In this document: positions 54,061 through 63,890 of the stretch, piece after piece
Layout: each line of letters starts with the position of its first letter
How positions within the stretch are numbered: position 1 is the stretch's first letter
Assembly: GCF_004664715.2 (NCBI RefSeq)
Contig: NC_051071.1
Coordinates: forward strand, 92,676,936 to 92,740,935
Direction of reading: 5' to 3'
Source of the DNA: Peromyscus leucopus
Lineage: Eukaryota; Chordata; Mammalia; Rodentia; Cricetidae
DNA: 64,000 nucleotides
Notes under the pieces: generated by a model
What the model saw: the letters and a program-made list of their open reading frames with translations, nothing else
Databases searched by the model: none
What the model was told of the DNA's origin: nothing
Made by a program: the position numbers and the translations under genes

Positions 54061-55110
54061 CTCCTCCCTCCCATTTAAACCGGGGCTGCGATGGGAACAC
54101 CGAACCCGGGGGGTTCTGCACGAGGAGGCGCCGCCGCCGGCGGGGACCCGGGGACCCACCGGTGTAACCATTGGTCGCGATTCTCTGAAATATGGAGGAA
54201 TGACACACCACCTTTTCCTACTCGAGACGCGGAGTCGGGGATGGCAGGTCTCGGGGCCCTCGAGGACAGGGGGAGCACGCAGAGGAGGGACCGCGGCTCG
54301 TCCCGGCCCGGGACGCGGAGGGGGCGTAGGGCTGGGGCGGCGCCCGGGGAGCGGGACGCGGGGCGAACCGGGACCCGAGGAGGGCGCGCCGCCAGGTGCC
54401 GGTCCGCGGGAGGCGGCGGGGCGCGCGCGCGCGCGGAGGGAGGACGGGGCGCGGAGTCCCGCGTGGCGCGGGGCGCGTGGCGGGGGGCGCGTGGCGGGGC
54501 CGCGGCCGGCCTACCTGGAGGTAGTGGGGTTTCCTCAGCCAGGCCCCGCGCAGAGACTCCTCGCCATGGCACTCACATCGCCCCGCCGCGCCGCAGTCGG
54601 AGGCGGACCCGAGCGCGGCCGCCCGCCGGCCGGCCTCCCCGCCCCTGCCCCGCCGGCCCGCCCCGGCCCGCCCCCGGCGCGCGCTCCCCGCGGCCGCGCT
54701 GCGGCGAGGGCGGCGGGTGGCGGAGGCCGGCCCTGCGCGCGCAGCCCCGCCCCCACCCCGGCCGCCGCGGCTGTCAGGGCTCCGCCGACACAAATCCGCC
54801 TGCGCCCGGGCGCTTAAAGGGGAGGCGCGGGCGGGGGAGGGGCGCGGGCGCGGGCGCGAGCGGCGTGGGGGTGCGCGGAGCGTGGGCTCGCTGGAGCGCC
54901 CTCTTGGCTGTGCCGGGCCCGCAGCTCCCCGGGCTGAGCCCGCCGTCCGCGCTCCCTTCCGGACTCCTGTTTCGAGTCGGGACCTGCGCGAGCGGGTTGC
55001 GTCTGAATTCCGAGGACGCCTGGAGCTGCTTGCTAGGGGACTGGCTCATAGTCCCTCTCCAGGGAAAGGAGGAGGACGGGGCTCCTTCCCGCTCAGTGCC
55101 TTGCTCCACT
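53860..55110. promoter_or_regulatory. CpG island, probable promoter
   Basis: The only CpG-dense region of the window, with cores such as 'gcgcgcgcgcgcggag' (54421) and 54590-54870. It is free of SINEs. Promoter-like motifs include a GC box (gccccgccccc, 54744-54754), a CCAAT box read on the minus strand (attggt, 54170-54175) about 90 bp before a TTTAAA box (about 54075-54080), and 'ccTTTAAGcg' on the minus strand at 54811-54820. Splice-donor strength favours transcription leftwards, but divergent transcription is common at such islands. The long GC-rich ORFs on both strands (up to 393 codons) follow from few stop codons in GC-rich DNA and are not evidence of protein. Confidence 0.85.
54515..54820 (-). 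other. Candidate first exon, alternative A (minus strand)
   Basis: Minus-strand stretch ending with a strong donor, CTCCAG|GTAGGC (boundary 54515/54514). It includes ATG in a strong context (gccATGG, 54567-54565) opening an ORF of only ten codons, and a separate open frame that runs through the donor (ends RKPHYLQ). It is either an untranslated exon with an upstream ORF or the coding start of an unrecognised protein. The 5' boundary is a guess based on the TTTAAG box. Confidence 0.45.
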
Positions 55111-55640
55111 TCGCCGCTTTGCGTACCTTCAACTTTCTTTTCTTTTCTTTTTTTCTTTTTTTGCAATTTCGACTTTTTTTTTTTAAGTTTGCATTGTTTG
55201 CAAAATAGCTTCATAGTTTTCTTGCCCCTGACACAGAATCCTGATTTGAAGGTTAAAAAAGTAAATAAATAAATGGCGAATTAAATACAGTGCTGAAGGC
55301 AGGAGCCCTGGGACGTGGCAGAGCAACTCAGTTAAGGCTACACAACGCAGGGCGTGGCGCCCTTCTTTGACACTGAGGGCCAAATAAGGGAAAAAGCCAC
55401 CCCAGAAGGAGCACAGCTATTGATCTGAGTAACTAACGCAGGAAGATGCAGTTCCTACTTTATTTATTCCTCGTAAGCCATGCTTTCCCTTGATGGCCTC
55501 TAAGTTTGTGTCCAGTGCTTTCAGTTTCTAAAGACAGGTTTTTAACCTGGGAAGTATCTGTTGCTTGCAAATAAATACATTATCCACTGACTTACATTTT
55601 TAATTAAGTGACTTCAGTAATTTCTAAGATAAAGATGAAT
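55111..55640. other. Shore of the CpG island, unassigned
   Basis: T-rich tract 55138-55185, then AT-rich single-copy-like sequence. No repeat or exon recognised. Confidence 0.45.
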
Positions 55641-55641
55641 A

Positions 55642-55790
55642 TGAGCAGGGCATGGTGACTTGTGCCTCCAATTCCAGCCCTTGGGAAGTGTAAACCGGAC
55701 CAGGTGTTCAAGGCCAAGCTGGGCTACTCAAGACAGAGACGGAAGGGAAGCAGGGAAGAAGGGGAGAAAAGGAAAGAAGGATGGATCCTA
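55642..55790 (+). mobile_element. Old B1 SINE with purine tail
   Basis: 'cagggcatggtgacttgtgc', then a (GGAA)n-like tail. Confidence 0.6.
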
Positions 55791-55804
55791 CTGGTTTCGT
55801 TTAA

Positions 55805-55998
55805 TATCTTAAATTTGTTTATTTATATGTGTATATGTGTGTGATTGCCCACAAAGGCCAAAAGAAGGTGACAGATCACCTGGAGCTGGAATTACAGTTG
55901 ATCTTAAGCTGCCCACCTTGGGTGCCATGAACCAAACATGGGTCCTCTGAAGCAGCAGGAAGCCCTCAGAACAACAGAGCAATCGTCCCAGCCCCTCA
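55805..55998 (-). mobile_element. Diverged B2/B3-type SINE
   Basis: 'gatcacctggagctggaatt', 'gagcaatcgtcccagcccc'. Confidence 0.7.
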
Positions 55999-56145
55999 TA
56001 AATATTTTCTTAATACCCAGACACTTCAAATTGTTCTGCTGTATACACAGAAAGACAAAGAAGGCAAAACCCCTACCTTTATAGGTATTACATTTTGGAG
56101 ATGGGAGACAAACAATAAATAATAAAGACAGTGAATGTAGAAAAG

Positions 56146-56420
56146 TTTGGTAAGAGCCTGCACTCATAGTACTTGGGAGGTGTAAGAGGATCAAGAATTC
56201 AAGACTGGCCTCAACCCAGCAAGCTTGGGCTACACAAAACCCTGTCTCAAAATAAATAAATAAAAACCATTGATCTGATCAAGAAAGGGGATAAGGCCAG
56301 GTGTAGTAGAGAAACTGAGGGAGGCAGATGTTTGTGAGTTCAGGACCTTCCTGGTTTACATAGCTACTTCCATGCCCCATTGCTGCATAGTTAGACCTTG
56401 TCTGAGGGAGGTGGGGCTGA
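56146..56420 (+). mobile_element. Two B1 SINEs in L2
   Basis: Sense B1s at 56148-56275 and 56302-56418. Confidence 0.7.
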
Positions 56421-56544
56421 TAAGGGTAATGAGGTAGTGAGGGATGGAGAAGACTGCAGACAGAGTTAGCTAGAAGGAAAAGATCAAGAGTTTCCATTTT
56501 GCATTTGAGCTATGTATTTTGAATTCAAGTTGAATCTGTTTGGG

Positions 56545-56738
56545 TTTGGGGTTTCAGTTCGGTAGTTTGGGTTTTTTGTTGTTGTTGTTTTGTTTTGGTT
56601 TGGTTTGGTTTGGTTTTTAGACAAAGCTTCATATAGACCAGGCTGTCCTGAAGTATGTAGCCAAGGCTGGCCTTAAACTCCTGATCCTCCTGCCTCTGTT
56701 CCCAATGCTGCCACTACAGCTGTATACACCCATACCTG
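56545..56738 (-). mobile_element. Old B1 SINE in L2
   Basis: Antisense B1 with (GGTTT)n; 'gtatgtagccaaggctggcc'. Confidence 0.8.
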
Positions 56739-57003
56739 GTTGTCAAGTGGCAATCTTGAGTAGGTGATTGTATATATGAATATGGAGTAAAGGAAAACAT
56801 TCCACACTAGAGATGAGCAAGAATTTTCAGCATTTTTAGATGGCATTAAAGCCATCTAAACTGGATATGTTTGTAAAAGGGAGAAGCATAAATAGAAAAG
56901 AATCAAGGATGAAGCCCTGGGTATCAAAATTCAGGGAGACATGATGAACAAGGAAAAGAGGAAGAAGGAGCAGCCAATTAAGGAACGTGGTGCCTTGAGA
57001 ACC

Positions 57004-57490
57004 AAATTAAGCGTGTGTGGCCGAGGAATGAACACTAATAGGTTTCCTGTACCTGATAATAGGTTCCTCTGCTGACGCAGTAAGCCAGATCAAGCCGAAC
57101 GGAAAAAGTGAAAGAACAAGTTTTTTGTTTTGTTTTGTTTTTGAGCAAAGTAACTCCCGGGTGAGTTCTCCAGTCCCAGAGATTGAGGCAGAGGGAGTCA
57201 CACACCCAAACTAAAGTAGGGAGGTTATATAGCCTGTAGGTGAGGAATGATGCCGTGTCCACCAAAAGCTGGGGCAAAAGCTGGAATGCTTAGGTGGGGA
57301 CTTGGGCTGCTGGCAACTTCAGGGGGGCATCTGCCACAGCCACCAAGAATGAGGAACTGGGCTTTTTGTTGCCTTTTCTTTGTCTGAGATTCTCTGAGGA
57401 CAGGATTTGGAGGGAGAGAGAGATGGGTATTTCTGGATCAAGCAGGAGTGAGCTGGAGATTCCAGCTGAGCAAATACTATATTAAGAACT
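57004..57490. other. Unclassified insert, possible LTR
   Basis: About 470 bp between two 'attaag' copies (about 57004-57009 and 57481-57486) inside the L2. It contains 'gagcaaagtaactcccgggt' and a T-rich run. The layout fits an LTR, but no family was recognised and the ends do not read TG...CA. Confidence 0.35.
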
Positions 57491-57494
57491 GGGA

Positions 57495-57665
57495 ATTGGT
57501 CAGGCAGTAGTGGCACATGCCATTAATCCCAGCACTCGGGAGGCAGAGACAGGCAGATCTCTGTGTGTTTGAGGACAAACACACAGCCTGCTCTACATAG
57601 TGAGTTCCAGGACAGCCAAGGCTACACAGAGAAACCCTGTCTCAAAAAACAAAACAAACAAACAA
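57495..57665 (+). mobile_element. B1 SINE with a palindromic interior
   Basis: Young sense B1 except at 57561-57586, where CTGTGTGTTTG and CAAACACACAG form a perfect 11-bp stem with a 4-nt loop in place of the normal B1 bases. Confidence 0.92.
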
Positions 57666-57789
57666 AAAACTGGAAATTGACCCCACTGGATTTACTCATT
57701 GGTAACATTTTTAATGGAGCAATGGGATATGAGAGTAGGTTTAAGGAAAAGTTGGGTAAGGGATTGGAAAAATGGCTCATCTAATTAAG

Positions 57790-58153
57790 TGTAAACAGAG
57801 GTGGAGTTTCTGTCCTGTCTGCCTGATCCCAAATACCCGGTCGGTGCTTCCCAAATTATCACACAGAGCTTATATTAATTATAAATGTTTGGCCGATGGC
57901 TCAGGCTTATATTAACTAGCTCTGACATTTAAATTAACCCATTTCTATTCATCTGTGTATTGCCACATGGTCCATGGCTTACCAGTCCTCTGGCATCTTG
58001 CTTCTTTGACAGCTGGTTCCCGTCTCTAAGACTCCACCCCTCTTTCTCCAGATCTTCAGTTTGATCCTGCCTTGCCATAGGCCAAAACAGCTTTATTATC
58101 AACCAATGAGATCAATACATATTCACAGTGTACAAAAGGACCATCATCCCACA
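57790..58153 (-). mobile_element. 3' LTR of a minus-strand ERV
   Basis: 364 bp, TG at 57790 and CA at 58152-58153 on the + strand. CCAAT-type 'caaccaatgag' near 58100. Same family layout as 36454, 42503 and the start at 63891 (shared 'ttttggcctatggcaag', seen here in reverse complement near 58070). Confidence 0.8.
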
Positions 58154-59267
58154 TCACTTCCCCCTTTCTGTCTCATCAAAAAGGAAGGTTTTAACTTTAA
58201 CATAGTAAAATTACATACAACAAAACAGTTATCAAGCAAAAATTATACTTAAAATATCTAGTCTATTTGTATTTGACAAAACACTCAGAGAAAACATTCA
58301 ATTATCTATCTTATTTTGGTGAGCTTAAAGTTTTATATCTAACTTACTTTTTATCATAACTAAGGAAAACTATTCTTATAACTATCTAGTCTTCAACTCC
58401 ATCAAAGATCTGAGAAAGAATAATATTACCTGGGTAAGTAAAAATTTCAGGCAAGTGACTTCCAAAAAATGTGAGAAATGACAGAAACAGCTGGCTGCCT
58501 GGACACTCACTCAGAGTTTCTCTGTAACTTTGGGGCATCCATCTTTGGCCCATAGGCCTAGTATATTTGACAGACTTTTCTGTAACGCAGGGAATTTTGA
58601 AGGATTGTCCTTCTTTGTCTTGGCAAAGTTCAGCAGTCACTTTTCTTGCATCCTGCTGGTCCAGTTTGGACAGCAACTGTCAGCACTTGTGGTAAGGGAA
58701 GTTTCTTTGTCCAGATGGCTGGCTTTTGTCATAAAGAAAACAAACTCCATATGGAGTTTTTTTGATACCCATATCTTTTCTGGACTATAATGGTGCTGCC
58801 AAAAGCAGACATGTCTCGGTCATGAAAAGTCTAAGTTATTAAAACCTATAGTCATGTCAGTTAAGTTTTTAGGCATTCAAGATATATTTCAATTAGGTAG
58901 GTAATCAAACACTTCAAAGACCTACAGAATATGGCATTTAAAATATTTTAAGAACTTAGATTTTTCTAGACAGTGAGACACGTCTGCTCCTGGCAGCCCC
59001 AATTACTTCAAAGAGGATGATGGGCATCGAAGAAATTCATTATGGAGTTTGCTTTCTTTGTGGCAAAAGGTATCCAGTGGGCAAAAAAGTGCTCTTGCCT
59101 CAAATGCTAGACAGGATGCTGCATAAATTGGACAAGCAGGACCCCTAGGAAGGTGACCACTGAACTTTGCCAAAACAAGTCAAGATGGTCCTTCAGGTTC
59201 CTGCTTCAGGTAACAAACACATCTCTGGAACACCTCCTATGCCACACATGATTACTACTTTTACTGT
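58154..59267 (-). mobile_element. ERV internal region with polypurine tract, non-coding
   Basis: A polypurine tract (58157-58170, minus strand 'cagaaagggggaag') adjoins the LTR, so the sequence to its right is the 3' internal part. A 96-codon minus ORF (58386-58676) shows no similarity I recognise. It contains a long inverted repeat (separate entry). The upstream part and 5' LTR are missing. Confidence 0.7.
58600..59215. repeat. Long imperfect inverted repeat
   Basis: Arm 1, 58600-58840; arm 2, about 58965-59215 in reverse complement; spacer about 125 bp. Matching blocks include 'ggcaaagttcag' with 'ctgaactttgcc', 'caaactccat' with 'atggagtttg', and 'gcagacatgtctc' with 'gagacacgtctgc'. Rough identity by eye is two thirds. 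Confidence 0.8.
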
Positions 59268-59465
59268 AAAAAAGTTCATGGAGCCGGGCAGTGACGGCAC
59301 ACGCCTTTAATCCCAGCCGAGGGAGGCAGAAGCCGGCAGATCTCTGTGAGTTCCAGGCCAGCCTGGTCTACAGAGTGAGTTCCAGGACAGGCTCCAAAGC
59401 TACACAGAGAAACCCTGTCTTGAAAAAAAAAAAAAAAAAAAAAAAAAAACAAAAAAAGTTGATGG
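59268..59465 (+). mobile_element. Young B1 SINE with TSDs
   Basis: B1 from 59282; A-run 59425-59449; 'aaaaaagttcatgg' 59268-59281 and near-identical 'aaaaaagttgatgg' 59452-59465. Confidence 0.93.
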
Positions 59466-59539
59466 AGGGCCAGTATCTTTAAATAGTCCTAAAATGATTC
59501 CCATTGTTTATATTTTCACATAAATTAATTTTTACTTTT

Positions 59540-60100
59540 TTTTCTTTTTCACAAGTGTACATATATATGATGTATGTGAGTGTAGTCATGCTCCAATGCA
59601 TATGGGCACACTATATGGGAACACATGTGTGTGTCTGTGCATGTGGAGGCCCAAGGTTAATATTGAGCCTCTTCCTGAATGTATCTTCCACCTTATTCTT
59701 TGAGGCTGAATTTCTCACAGTCAAACCCAGAGCTTGTTGATATAGCTAGTCTCTGGCAGCCAGCTTGCTCTGGGGATCCCCTGCCTCCACTTTCTAGGAC
59801 TGCAATTGCTCTAGGACCACCATGCCCACCCAGACTTTACATGAGTTCTGGGATCTCGATTCTGGTCTTCTTGCTTGCTTAGCAAGCAGTTTAACCACCC
59901 ATCTCCCCAGCTCTCCATCTTTTTAATCATTATTTGTATGTGTGTACACGTATGTGCCATGGCACCCATGTGAACGTCAAAGGACAACTTCTGAAGAGTA
60001 AGTTCTCTCCTTTGACCTTAATGTGGGTTCCAGGTATTGAATTCAGGTCATTGGCTTGTGCGGCAGGTGTATTTACCCAAATAGCAATCATGACGGCCCA
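59540..60100 (-). mobile_element. B4 and B3-type SINEs
   Basis: Antisense B4 59545-59912, then antisense B3 59925-60098. Confidence 0.7.
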
Positions 60101-60111
60101 TTTGTTTGTTT

Positions 60112-60440
60112 GGATTTTTTTTTTTCAAGACTCGGTCTCTCTGTGTAACAATCCTGGCTGTCCTAGAACTTACTTTGTAGACCAGCCTGGCCTCGAAAGC
60201 ACAGAGATCTGCCTGCCTCTGCCTCTCTTGTGCTAGGATTAAAGGCGTGAACTACCACTGCCCAGCTTGTTTGTTTTTAAGATAGAGAGTGTCCTGGGCA
60301 GTGGTGGTACATACCTTTAAACCCAGCACTCAGAGGCAGAGGCAGGTGGATCTCTGAGTTTGAGACCAGCCTGGTCTACAGAGCAAGTTCCAGGACAACC
60401 AGGTCTACACAGAGAAACCCTGCCTCAAAAAACAAACAAA
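60112..60440. mobile_element. Head-to-head B1 pair
   Basis: Antisense B1 60115-60268 and sense B1 60293-60440, separated by about 25 bp: an inverted pair. Confidence 0.9.
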
Positions 60441-60451
60441 CAAATAAGACA

Positions 60452-60630
60452 AGGTATTGGACTGGAGAAAACAATTGCTCCTTTTCCAGAGGACCTGAGC
60501 TCAGTCCCCAGCACCCACATCAGGCAGTTCAGAACTTCCTGTAACTCTGTCTCTGTGGATTCCAACACCATCTAGGCACCAGATGTAATACATATACACA
60601 AATACACATAAATACAATTTTAAAAAGAAA
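60452..60630 (+). mobile_element. B2-type SINE
   Basis: 'ggactggagaaaacaattgc', 'cctgagctcagtccccagca'. Confidence 0.8.
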
Positions 60631-60637
60631 GAGAGAA

Positions 60638-60960
60638 GGTGACGCTATGTGATTTGGACTAGCCTTGAGCTCCTAGATGCTCCTACTTGAGCCTCCTAAA
60701 GGCGAGACTCACAGATGCAAACCAACACACCCAGACCCTTAGTTCCTGTATCTGTAATCCCAGCACCCGTACAGGGATACAGAGTCAGAGTCTTTGGAAA
60801 CTTATGGTGGGCAAGGAAGCAGGAAGAGAGCAAAGAGGCTCAACATGCTTGAAGGCAGGGGTCAATACCCAGGGGTCATCTTCAGATGTCAATATGCAAC
60901 AGGCACTCTTGCACCCAAACTCACACATGAACACACACATCACATAGATGGATGATTGAT
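60638..60960. mobile_element. Old antisense B1 and B4-like remnant
   Basis: B1-like 60640-60738 (minus), then a B4-like + remnant with CA-rich tail and short (GATA)n. Confidence 0.5.
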
Positions 60961-61007
60961 AGATGATAGATAAAAACATTTTTCTGGTTAAATATTGTCT
61001 AAATTGG

Positions 61008-61150
61008 TCTATTAATCCCAGCACTCAGGAGGCAGAAACAGGGAGACTTATATATGAGTGTAAGACCAGCCTGGTCTATATTGGGAATTCTAGGCTAGGC
61101 AGAGCTACATAGTGAAACCCCATCTCAAAAAAATATAAATAATAAACAAA
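61008..61150 (+). mobile_element. B1 SINE
   Basis: 5'-truncated sense B1 ('attaatcccagcactcagga'). Confidence 0.85.
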
Positions 61151-61167
61151 TAAAACTAGTTAGTTGC

Positions 61168-61475
61168 TGTCTTAATTACTGTTGTGTTGCTGTGAGGAGG
61201 CACCATGACCAAGGCAAGTCTTATAAAAGAAGGCATTTAATTGAAGACTTGCTTACAAGCTTCAGAGGGTTACTCCATCATCATCATGGCAGGAACATGA
61301 CAGCACACAGGCCTGGTGCTGGAGAAGTAGCTGAGAGCTGCATCCTCAAGCTCTAAGTATCCAACTGAGTCAAGTAGTTCTGAGACCACGCTTCCATCAC
61401 TGACTAAGACTGGGGCGGACAAGTGTCAAGGATGATGTTCCTTGACACCTCTGTTAGTGTGACAACTCCGGCAGC
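61168..61475 (+). mobile_element. hAT-like element (URR1 type)
   Basis: 'gtcttaattactgttgtgtt', 'caccatgaccaaggcaagtc', 'ccatcatcatcatggcagga'. The 3' end is diverged. Confidence 0.65.
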
Positions 61476-61850
61476 CTTTGGTCTACTGCCTCAGTGACAC
61501 CCACAGCAATTCTCTGTTGTATATGATAAACAGGCAGATGATCCAGAGGACAACAGTCAGAGAAAACCTGAGGCACACATGGATTCATCAGGAATTATAT
61601 CAACAAAGGCAGCCACCATCACCCTGCCCAGCCGACAGTCTCTTTCTTGACACTGAAGCCCATGCTGTCCTGTAAGTGCCCACGATTACTTGCTGGAGCA
61701 AGGTCACCTGATATGGCCGAGAAGAATGAAACCAGGCTGGTTGGAGGGTTCACAGAAAAACTAAGGGTGTGGTAATTTCATTGAGAGCAATCAAGCTTTT
61801 AATACTGTTATCAGAAACAGAATATAGTGGTGACCACCAAGATCAATACA
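61476..61850. other. Single-copy-like stretch
   Basis: No repeat recognised; a 65-codon + ORF without further support. Confidence 0.4.
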
Positions 61851-61852
61851 GT

Positions 61853-61918
61853 TGAAGTTGCCTGGGCTACACAAAGAAACACTGTCTTGAAAAACGAAAA
61901 CAAAACAGAACAAAACAA
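61853..61918 (+). mobile_element. B1 SINE 3' fragment
   Basis: 'gcctgggctacacaaagaaa'. Confidence 0.7.
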
Positions 61919-62645
61919 AATGAACCTATGTTTGAAAGAGTCTTTTGATAACGGTGACTCTTCTCTGAGGACTCACACCCATGCTCTTGGTGTGGTGAGC
62001 GTGTCCCATGATTGCACACGTGGCCAGCGAGCCCTAGAGATAATCTTGTCTGTCTCCCACGACTTTGGAGTTGCAGTGTGTACACTTGCCAGGCCACGGC
62101 TTCACCTGAGGGCTGGGGTGCAAACTAAGATGCTTATGTCTGACGACAAGCATTCTTGTTTATCTTGTTATCTCTTCGGCACCCACATCGATCATTTTCT
62201 TCAATGGTCTTGCTATTAATATTCTGATCCTGCCCCTTGGTGCCACTCTGTGTCCTGACTTAAAAGTCTATTTTTAAGGAAAAACTCTGCCCCTTTTCTC
62301 TCTCTCCCCTTTCTCTCTCTCTCCCTCCACTACCACAAGGTGTACATCCCTCAGCCCCCCTCTCTCTTTCCCTCTCTCATTCTCTCTTCTTTCCTATCCT
62401 CTCTTCATCTCTCTATTATAATAAACCATTTCCCCTCAGATGCAGCCTCTGGGTTGTGAATGTCTACCTGCTGCCCTGTCCAGCATGCCAGCATGTTTCC
62501 CTGCATGTGCGGGATACTCTCAGGACTCCCCACCCCTTCACCTACCCCCGAGTAATAAGTCATAACACTTGCCACTTTTCAGTTACCTGTGTTCCAGTAA
62601 ATGACATCCCCACGTATATTCAAGCATCCCTAATAAAACTAGTGG
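61919..62645 (+). mobile_element. ERV LTR-like sequence
   Basis: TATA-like 'cttaaaagtc' near 62260, a long C/T tract 62290-62415, AATAAA near 62421 and a second 'taataaaac' near 62630. 'gatgcagcctctgggttgtg' precedes a U5-like stretch. Family not assigned; no internal genes. Confidence 0.5.
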
Positions 62646-62684
62646 GTCACAAACAAAAGACGTGTAATTGGGAGCAGCACTTGG

Positions 62685-62792
62685 GAAGGAAGAAGAACTT
62701 CAGCGCACATGGGAAAGGGATGGGAGAAAGGGGGTGAAGTGAACCAAATGCATTATGTGCACATAGGAAACTGTCAAGAGATAATAAAAGGA
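62685..62792 (+). mobile_element. LINE L1/Lx 3' terminus
   Basis: 'gggaaagggatgggagaaag' and 'gaaactgtcaagagataata'. Confidence 0.6.
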
Positions 62793-62920
62793 CATTTACC
62801 CTCCTTATGGCTCAGTGCAGTGAGGGTTTCTTTGACCCAGTGGCCTTATCATCCTGTATCATCTCATTTACAGAAAAGAGTAGGGAGTCCTCTTAGGGTC
62901 CCTATGAACAACTCATGTAG
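62793..62920. other. Unassigned stretch
   Basis: Nothing recognised. Confidence 0.3.
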
Positions 62921-62921
62921 C

Positions 62922-63075
62922 CAGGTGTGGTGGCGCACACCTTTAATCCCAGCACTCAGGAAGCAGAAGCAAGCTGATCTCTGTGAGTTCAAGGCCAGCC
63001 TGGTCTACAGAGCGAGTTCCAGGACAGCCAAGGTTACACAGAGAAACCCTGTCTTTGAAAAACCAGGAAATAAAA
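62922..63075 (+). mobile_element. B1 SINE
   Basis: Sense B1 ('agccaggtgtggtggcgcac'). Confidence 0.93.
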
Positions 63076-63315
63076 TTTGGAAAGCTAAACTGCCTCCGGG
63101 CTAATCCCCAATTTCTTCTTTAAAAAAAAAAAAGCATTCCTTCTAATTGGTCCACCTCAAGCTCTAAATACACATCACTTATGGGACTGTGAAAAACAGT
63201 GTTTTTTTCCAAAATTAAAAAAATATATACCATTAAAAACATGAAGGAATCAAGTTGTGTCACTAAGAGTCTTGGCTAGGCACTGGGCCAGCCTGGTAAA
63301 ATAAGAGTCAAGAAG
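63076..63315. other. Unassigned stretch
   Basis: Contains an A-run at 63121-63133; nothing else. Confidence 0.35.
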
Positions 63316-63317
63316 GA

Positions 63318-63402
63318 CACCAAAGGGCCACAGAAGTCACTCAGGCAGAGCACCTGCCTAGCATGCGTGAGGCCCTGGTTCAATCTTCAGTACTGTTTAC
63401 AA
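63318..63402 (+). mobile_element. ID-type SINE
   Basis: 'gccctggttcaatcttcagt' after 'gcctagcatgcgtga'. Confidence 0.65.
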
Positions 63403-63497
63403 TATAGCAACAGGCACTCAGGAACCAGTGACAGGAAAAGTCACCCAGAAACTAAAGACAGACAGAATTCTGTGTGTGCCAGAAGTTAGGCATGCAG

Positions 63498-63655
63498 ATG
63501 GTGACCAAAGACACTAGGAGGCCAAAGGCCTCTAATCCCAATACTCATGAGGCACAGACAGTGAGTTTGAGGCCACCCAGTCTACAAAGGGAGTTCCAGG
63601 CCAGCCAGAGTTACATGGTGAGACCCTGTCTCAACAAAACAAAACAAAATAGAAA
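63498..63655 (+). mobile_element. B1 SINE
   Basis: Diverged sense B1. Confidence 0.8.
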
Positions 63656-63657
63656 GA

Positions 63658-63868
63658 AAAGGGGCTTGAGAGATGGCTCAGTAGTTAAGAGTGTTTGCTG
63701 CTCTTCCACAGAACTGGAGTTCAGTTCTCAGCATCTACATCTGCCTGTTAACTCCAGCTCCAGGGAATCTGATACCCTCTTCTGGCCTCTGTAGGCATCT
63801 ACCCAAATTAGGCATTCATTCAGACAGATGCATAAACAGAAACAAAAATAATTTTTAAAATAATAAAA
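63658..63868 (+). mobile_element. B2 SINE
   Basis: 'gggcttgagagatggctcag' start, full body and A-rich tail. Confidence 0.9.
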
Positions 63869-63870
63869 TA

Positions 63871-63890
63871 AGCCGGGCATAGTGGTGTAC
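63871..63890 (+). mobile_element. B1 SINE 5' end, cut by LTR
   Basis: 'agccgggcatagtggtgtac': the first 20 bases of a B1, then an LTR starts. Confidence 0.75.

Larger units (their letters stand above)
56030..57785 (+). mobile_element. LINE L2, dispersed in pieces
   Basis: L2-like order at 56035-56145 ('cattttggagatgggagaca'), 56420-56535, 56738-57009 ('gatggcattaaagccatcta', 'gatgaagccctgggtat') and 57665-57785 ('ctcattggtaacatttttaa'). Broken by three B1s and an unclassified insert at 57010-57490. Confidence 0.65.

Noticed and set aside
53945..55272. Long ORFs (290 and 393 codons on plus; 191 and 165 on minus) over the CpG island
   Set aside because: GC-rich DNA has few stops; the ORFs overlap in several frames, are low-complexity Arg/Pro/Gly/Ala, and ignore the visible splice donor.
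62280..62415. Pyrimidine tract as a splice-acceptor region
   Set aside because: It lies within an LTR-like sequence ahead of AATAAA and is better explained as LTR low-complexity sequence.
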